From NCBI GenBank assembly GCA_017463035.1, contig JAFTPY010000342.1, forward strand, positions 1 to 8,523: 8,523 nucleotides of DNA, in the 5' to 3' direction. The notes below the pieces were generated by a model. That model had not been told where the DNA came from. It made no database searches and was given only the letters and a program-made list of their open reading frames with translations. Every line of letters begins with the position of its first letter. Position 1 is the first letter of the stretch. The position numbers and the translations under genes are program-made. Of the stretch, positions 6,282-8,523 are shown piece by piece. The DNA is from Lachnospiraceae bacterium. Lineage in GTDB: Bacteria > Bacillota > Clostridia > Lachnospirales > Lachnospiraceae.

Positions 6282-7115
6282 TTAAACCAAACGTTTCTCA
6301 ATATATATATTCTTAGGCAGTCCGTTTCCACAGGCAGTACGGTACAGCCCCCCGGCAGTTCCCTGTTCCCCCATATCAATCAGTGCATTTACGGCAGAGG
6401 TGATTCCCACCACCGCACTCTTACGCTTTCCGAAGGGCGTGGTAAAGCTTTTCCATTCCCCCACAAGAAAATCATTCGTCTCATCCTCATAGAGCAGCCT
6501 TGGAAGTAGCTCCTCACTTAGCGCTTTGATTTCCCTGTTATCCACCGAAGTATATTTTGATAGCGATGTCAGGTACAGCAATCTGTAAAACGGATATTCC
6601 GGGGTATCCTTTACATTCTCCAAAAAGGCACTATAGCTTTCTATGGCAAATGTAACATAATTCTGCTCCGTAGGCAGTAGCGGATTCTTATACAGCGCAG
6701 CTCTGTGAGCACAAAACTCCGCAAAAAGAGACGCCTTCTCCGAATCACAACAAACCGCTTCCCGATATACAGACCACCACCACTCAGAATAGCCATCTAC
6801 CTCCAGCGTCAATCGTTGCGTCGCATCGCAAACAAGCCAGTACAGGTAACTCTTATCCCGCGCCATGATATGTTCATAGAAAGCTTGGTGGTTTTTCTGC
6901 AATGCATGTCCGTCCCGAAGCAGTGCATAGTTGTCGGAAATATTCCAATAGCAAAAGCCGATATCTTCAAAGTCGGTAACCTCCCGATTTGCTACTACAT
7001 CCTCTAAGTACTTAATTAATTTCAGGTCCTTACTTTTCTTCTCTTCCAGCGAGACAGTAGCACGTTGTCCGGTGAGTTTCAACGAAAGAAAGTTCTCGTT
7101 TATTTGCGGATTCAA
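6282..7115 (-). CDS. Unrecognised 277-aa cytosolic protein, TTG start
   Basis: I do not recognise this family. The protein has no signal peptide or membrane helix and looks mostly helical, with many aromatic residues (for example GYSEWWWSVYREAV and YPFYRLLYLTSLSKY), which could suggest a helical-repeat or solenoid fold. The C-terminal part has a Gly/Ala-richer stretch (SAVVGITSAVNALIDMGEQGTAGGLYR). TTG at 7115 is chosen because GGGAGG (7122-7127) is 6-7 nt upstream, and because a promoter at 7153-7181 predicts transcription starting near 7146. That makes a longer in-frame reading up to 7238, which begins with an odd hydrophobic stretch, implausible. It is followed after 42 nt by the MalY/PatB-type gene, so the two are probably one transcript, but nothing in the protein itself ties it to that chemistry. 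Confidence 0.7.
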   Translation of the reverse strand: MNPQINENFLSLKLTGQRATVSLEEKKSKDLKLIKYLEDVVANREVTDFEDIGFCYWNISDNYALLRDGHALQKNHQAFYEHIMARDKSYLYWLVCDATQRLTLEVDGYSEWWWSVYREAVCCDSEKASLFAEFCAHRAALYKNPLLPTEQNYVTFAIESYSAFLENVKDTPEYPFYRLLYLTSLSKYTSVDNREIKALSEELLPRLLYEDETNDFLVGEWKSFTTPFGKRKSAVVGITSAVNALIDMGEQGTAGGLYRTACGNGLPKNIYIEKRLV

Positions 7116-7152
7116 GCGGATACCTCCCCACAGTAATGGTGATTCTGTTTTT

Positions 7153-7181
7153 ATTTTACGGGGATGTACGCAGTTTTGCAA
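7153..7181 (-). promoter_or_regulatory. Promoter of the 277-aa gene and aminotransferase
   Basis: On the minus strand TTGCAA (7176-7181), 17 nt, TAAAAT (7153-7158), giving a leader of about 30 nt before the TTG start. Its -35 box is 3 bp from the -35 box of a plus-strand promoter. Confidence 0.6.
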
Positions 7182-7184
7182 GAC

Positions 7185-7213
7185 TTGTAAGAAGAGGGGA
7201 AATGTGATATAAT
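7185..7213 (+). promoter_or_regulatory. Orphan plus-strand promoter
   Basis: TTGTAA (7185-7190), 17 nt, consensus TATAAT (7208-7213) with TG at 7205-7206 (extended -10). No plus-strand gene follows; transcription would enter the short hairpin RNA candidate at about 7220. Confidence 0.6.
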
Positions 7214-7219
7214 ATATGC

Positions 7220-7298
7220 AAAAGAAATGAGAGTCCATTCGGACACAAATCGAACCCCCATGAGTTGCAGTTCATGGGGGTTCTTGTCTGTGTTATTT
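7220..7298 (+). ncRNA. Candidate small RNA of about 75-80 nt
   Basis: A strong plus-strand promoter is followed by a short segment with a small hairpin (GTCC-ATTC-GGAC, 7233-7244), an unpaired ACAAATC and then a perfect 12-bp hairpin with U-rich tail (7252-7298). No start codon with a ribosome binding site is seen, and the segment lies between two minus-strand genes. Promoter plus hairpin plus terminator is the layout of a bacterial small RNA. No known family is recognised; it could also be only a leader remnant. Confidence 0.4.
7252..7298 (+). terminator. 12-bp hairpin with U-rich tail
   Basis: GAACCCCCATGA (7252-7263) pairs perfectly with TCATGGGGGTTC (7272-7283) around an 8-nt loop, followed by TTGTCTGTGTTATTTT. 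It fits plus-strand termination best. Read in reverse it lies 40 nt beyond the stop of the gene at 7325, where it could also stop minus-strand transcripts, though the U tract there is poor. Confidence 0.7.
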
Positions 7299-7324
7299 TG
7301 GATGGTAAGACCGGCTCATCTGGC

Positions 7325-7927
7325 TTATTTATTATATTCCGGATGCCGATAGAGCGTAATGCATTGATTTAAATCTCTCTTTTCCTTTAACATCCAATAT
7401 AATGTCTCTCCTCCATATGTAACAGTTCCTTTCTTAAAAAAGGAAACCGCACAATAGGCCTCCGGATTTTCCTCTCGTTGTTTTAGAAAAATGTAAACAC
7501 TCCCGTCTCTGTTTTTTAACTGACTTTCAATTATATACTGCGCATCTATGTAAGATTGAAGGTATTTCATATTTTCGGTGCTATAAATACGAATCATATT
7601 ATCAGTATCCAAATACTCTTCCAAAAAGCGCAACTCCTCAACTCGTAATTTTATATCTTTATCGGATTCCGAATTTACAAAATAACGACTTTTATACAAG
7701 AGCGAATCTGTTATCTTTCTTTTCTCAACAATATTTTTCAAAGCATCTTTCCTGTTTCTTGGAATATTAATGTCTGTGAGATGATGTAGACCTGCCAGAT
7801 GAAAGAAATCGCTGTCACAAAAATTTAAGAAAATTTCCTTAGTCTTACGTTTTTTTGACACCACAAATCTGTACTCATACCGTTCTAAAAGAACAAACTT
7901 CGTGGCACACTCATAAATTAAATCCAT
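7325..7927 (-). CDS. Putative PBECR4-type nuclease-like protein
   Basis: A 200-aa protein without signal or membrane segment, rich in Lys, Glu, Tyr and Phe. The central FFHLAGLHHLTDI (41-53) and the spacing to later YI-FLKQREENPEAYCAVSFF and KGTVTYGGETLYWML (166-180) resemble PBECR4 (phage-Barnase-EndoU-ColicinE5/D-RelE-like nuclease 4) proteins of Firmicutes. These are predicted, largely untested RNases associated with phages and conflict systems. His43, His48/49 and the Arg/Lys-rich middle would be the candidate catalytic region. This is recognition from memory, not a search. ATG at 7927 follows AGGGAG (7933-7938) by 5 nt. The gene is alone, with no antitoxin or immunity gene next to it inside the window. 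It is clearly AT-richer than the genes at 440-6239, consistent with acquisition by transfer. A hairpin with a T tract sits immediately before its ribosome binding site. Confidence 0.6.
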   Translation of the reverse strand: MDLIYECATKFVLLERYEYRFVVSKKRKTKEIFLNFCDSDFFHLAGLHHLTDINIPRNRKDALKNIVEKRKITDSLLYKSRYFVNSESDKDIKLRVEELRFLEEYLDTDNMIRIYSTENMKYLQSYIDAQYIIESQLKNRDGSVYIFLKQREENPEAYCAVSFFKKGTVTYGGETLYWMLKEKRDLNQCITLYRHPEYNK

Positions 7928-7940
7928 TTACTCTCCCTAT

Positions 7941-7970
7941 AAAACGAGCCTTGCAACAATAGCAAGGCTC
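7941..7970 (-). terminator. Terminator-like hairpin abutting the ribosome binding site of the 200-aa gene
   Basis: On the minus strand GAGCCTTGC pairs perfectly with GCAAGGCTC (9 bp, 7-nt loop; arms 7946-7954 and 7962-7970), followed by GTTTT and, two bases on, AGGGAG. It could end upstream transcripts or act as an attenuator in the leader of the gene at 7325-7927. Confidence 0.6.
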
Positions 7971-8011
7971 TCAAACCCTTTGTAAACACAACTTTCTTTC
8001 GCACAAGCTAA

Positions 8012-8067
8012 GATGGATTATGGTAAGTTGCCACCTTTGTAAACCTCCATAGTCCCCGCATTCCATC
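8012..8067 (-). other. Possible folded leader segment
   Basis: In the minus-strand leader GATGGA (8062-8067) can pair with TCCATC (8012-8017), and inside it TATGG (8047-8051) with CCATA (8019-8023), forming a two-part stem around GGAGGTTTACAAAGG. A second GTTTACAAAGG lies 57 bp further down the leader. No known riboswitch is recognised. Confidence 0.25.
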
Positions 8068-8074
8068 ACGGATT

Positions 8075-8260
8075 CTACTTCATAGGCATAGAAAGCATTT
8101 TACGAGTATGCTTCTCGAGAAGTCTCCTTCTACAATTATAATATACCCAATTTGTGAAAATGTCAATCTGTTTTCGAACTTTTTTAAACCACCACAAAAA
8201 GGCAGTCCACGTGTAGAGCAAGAGTGTGACAATGACCATTACTTCATTGTCGCTATACAT
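8075..8260 (-). CDS. Doubtful small membrane-protein ORF
   Basis: From an ATG at 8260 the frame encodes about 61 aa. The first 30 residues (MYSDNEVMVIVTLLLYTWT, then AFLWWFKKVRKQ) have the form of a small single-pass membrane peptide with a basic end, reminiscent of holin-like type I toxins. Against it: no ribosome binding site precedes the ATG (or an in-frame TTG at 8284), and a consensus promoter lies inside the reading frame. It may be a decayed toxin remnant or chance. Confidence 0.2.
   Translation of the reverse strand: MYSDNEVMVIVTLLLYTWTAFLWWFKKVRKQIDIFTNWVYYNCRRRLLEKHTRKMLSMPMK
8111..8122. promoter_or_regulatory. Perfect palindrome just downstream of a promoter
   Basis: CTTCTCGAGAAG lies about 9-20 nt after the predicted minus-strand start near 8131. 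It could be a repressor operator for the transcript leading to the 200-aa gene. Confidence 0.35.
8138..8166 (-). promoter_or_regulatory. Promoter of the leader and 200-aa nuclease-like gene
   Basis: On the minus strand a consensus TTGACA (8161-8166), 17 nt, then TATTAT (8138-8143) overlapping a TATAAT at 8135-8140. The start near 8131 is about 200 nt upstream of the ATG at 7927, with no other good gene between. Confidence 0.7.
8228..8251. repeat. 8-bp inverted repeat
   Basis: GACAATGA and TCATTGTC flank an 8-nt loop. It has no adjacent T tract, so it is not a terminator; it lies within the doubtful small membrane ORF. Confidence 0.35.
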
Positions 8261-8310
8261 AGGGCATCGATTAGAAAAAAGCAACAGCGCTTATGATATA
8301 GTGGGAAAGC

Positions 8311-8361
8311 CATTCGGAATCCGCTTCGCTCCTTCCTCATGTGGGGCTAGCGCCCCACATG
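8311..8361 (-). repeat. Structured intergenic element, copy A
   Basis: On the minus strand a hairpin with 10-bp arms CATGTGGGGC/GCCCCACATG around GCTA (8338-8361) overlaps a second hairpin (8311-8341). The latter reads CAT-GA-GGAA-GGA-GC, loop GAA, GC-GGA-TTCC-GA-ATG: paired CAT/ATG, GGAA/TTCC and GC/GC separated by symmetric GA/GA and GGA/GGA internal loops. The copy at 8428-8477 keeps the loops while changing helices. The minus strand is favoured because G-A mismatches stack well, while the plus strand would have U-C mismatches. Confidence 0.6.
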
Positions 8362-8364
8362 GAC

Positions 8365-8407
8365 AAAAAGATAAAAGAGTTGTCGAGAATAAATTCTCAC
8401 AATGCTC
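8365..8407 (-). terminator. Intrinsic terminator between the two structured elements
   Basis: On the minus strand GAG, TTGT and GAGAAT pair with ATTCTC, ACAA and CTC (two small bulges, 8377-8407), followed by TTTTATCTTTTT. It would end transcripts entering from beyond the right edge, after copy B. Confidence 0.6.
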
Positions 8408-8427
8408 TATCAGGGCTACGCTGTGCT

Positions 8428-8477
8428 CATTCGGAATCCGTCCTGCGGACTCCTTCCTCATGAACGGCTGGCGCCGT
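8428..8477 (-). repeat. Structured intergenic element, copy B
   Basis: On the minus strand a hairpin ACGGC-GCCA-GCCGT (8464-8477) is followed by CAT-GA-GGAA-GGA-GTCC, loop GCA, GGAC-GGA-TTCC-GA-ATG (8428-8462). Compared with copy A the apical stem is 4 bp instead of 2 and the first hairpin has another sequence, but pairing, the GA/GA and GGA/GGA loops and the GGC-GCYA-GCC tip are kept. No gene is seen from 8285 to 8523; this element pair and the terminator fill most of it. Confidence 0.6.
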
Positions 8478-8523
8478 CCACAAAAGTGCAATCAAAAAAC
8501 GCCGTTACGAATACATTCGCACG

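Noticed and set aside
5622..6509. Long plus-strand ORF opposite the aminotransferase
   Set aside because: It is a shadow of the aminotransferase and the 277-aa gene; it lacks a ribosome binding site and any recognisable motif.
7116..7238. 41-residue hydrophobic N-terminal extension of the 277-aa protein
   Set aside because: Promoter boxes for both strands lie in it, and GGGAGG followed by TTG at 7115 gives a better start.
7240..7285. tRNA-like GGTTCGATT on the minus strand near the hairpin
   Set aside because: No T-arm pairing, acceptor stem or anticodon arm can be formed around it.
7225..7344. Plus-strand short ORF starting ATGAGAGTCC in the small-RNA candidate
   Set aside because: No ribosome binding site, and it would be translated through a 12-bp hairpin into the end of the opposite gene.
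8311..8477. CRISPR array
   Set aside because: Only two copies, with internal variation and strong secondary structure, at 117-bp spacing; no regular repeat-spacer pattern and no cas gene.
8291..8491. 66-aa minus-strand ORF across the right-hand repeats
   Set aside because: It is composed almost wholly of the two hairpin elements and the terminator; there is no ribosome binding site, and the repeats are better explained as structured noncoding sequence.

Overview
This window looks like the chromosome of a plant-fibre-degrading Firmicute, most likely a Lachnospiraceae (the Butyrivibrio/Roseburia/Coprococcus type). The reasons are lipoprotein enzymes with Thr/Pro/Lys 'TATPKP' linkers, strong AGGAGG-type ribosome binding sites, sigma-70-like TTGACA/TATAAT promoters and moderate GC. 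No database search was possible; every assignment comes from reading motifs.

Region 1 (1-4986) is a xylan/hydroxycinnamate locus. On the minus strand a MarR-family regulator (1836-2255) leads a tight probable operon with a GH10 lipoprotein (440-1798) and a CE1/feruloyl-esterase-type lipoprotein that runs off the left edge (1-413). A second, paralogous GH10 lipoprotein (2444-3859) lies upstream with its own promoter. Divergent from it on the plus strand is a cytosolic esterase of the same broad CE1/esterase-D type (4104-4922), closed by a bidirectional terminator. The motif TTAG-N4-CTAA sits at the start of transcription of both the marR operon and the cytosolic esterase. This suggests one MarR circuit that senses a hydroxycinnamate-type signal and controls both esterases and one GH10, as in the CinR/CinB system of Butyrivibrio fibrisolvens. 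Exported enzymes would cut xylan and release feruloylated fragments; the cytosolic esterase would finish the imported esters.

Region 2 (5007-7300), minus strand, holds a MalY/PatB-type PLP enzyme (C-S lyase/aminotransferase) downstream of an unrecognised 277-aa protein that starts with TTG. The promoter of this pair is back-to-back with a strong plus-strand promoter that seems to make only a short RNA of about 75-80 nt ending in a 12-bp hairpin.

Region 3 (7325-8523) is AT-richer and accessory in character. It has a probable PBECR4-type nuclease-like protein behind a leader of about 200 nt, whose terminator-like hairpin abuts the ribosome binding site. Upstream are a doubtful small membrane ORF and, at the right edge, two copies of a structured intergenic element. 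These copies share unpaired-purine internal loops while their helices vary in compensated fashion, with an intrinsic terminator between them.
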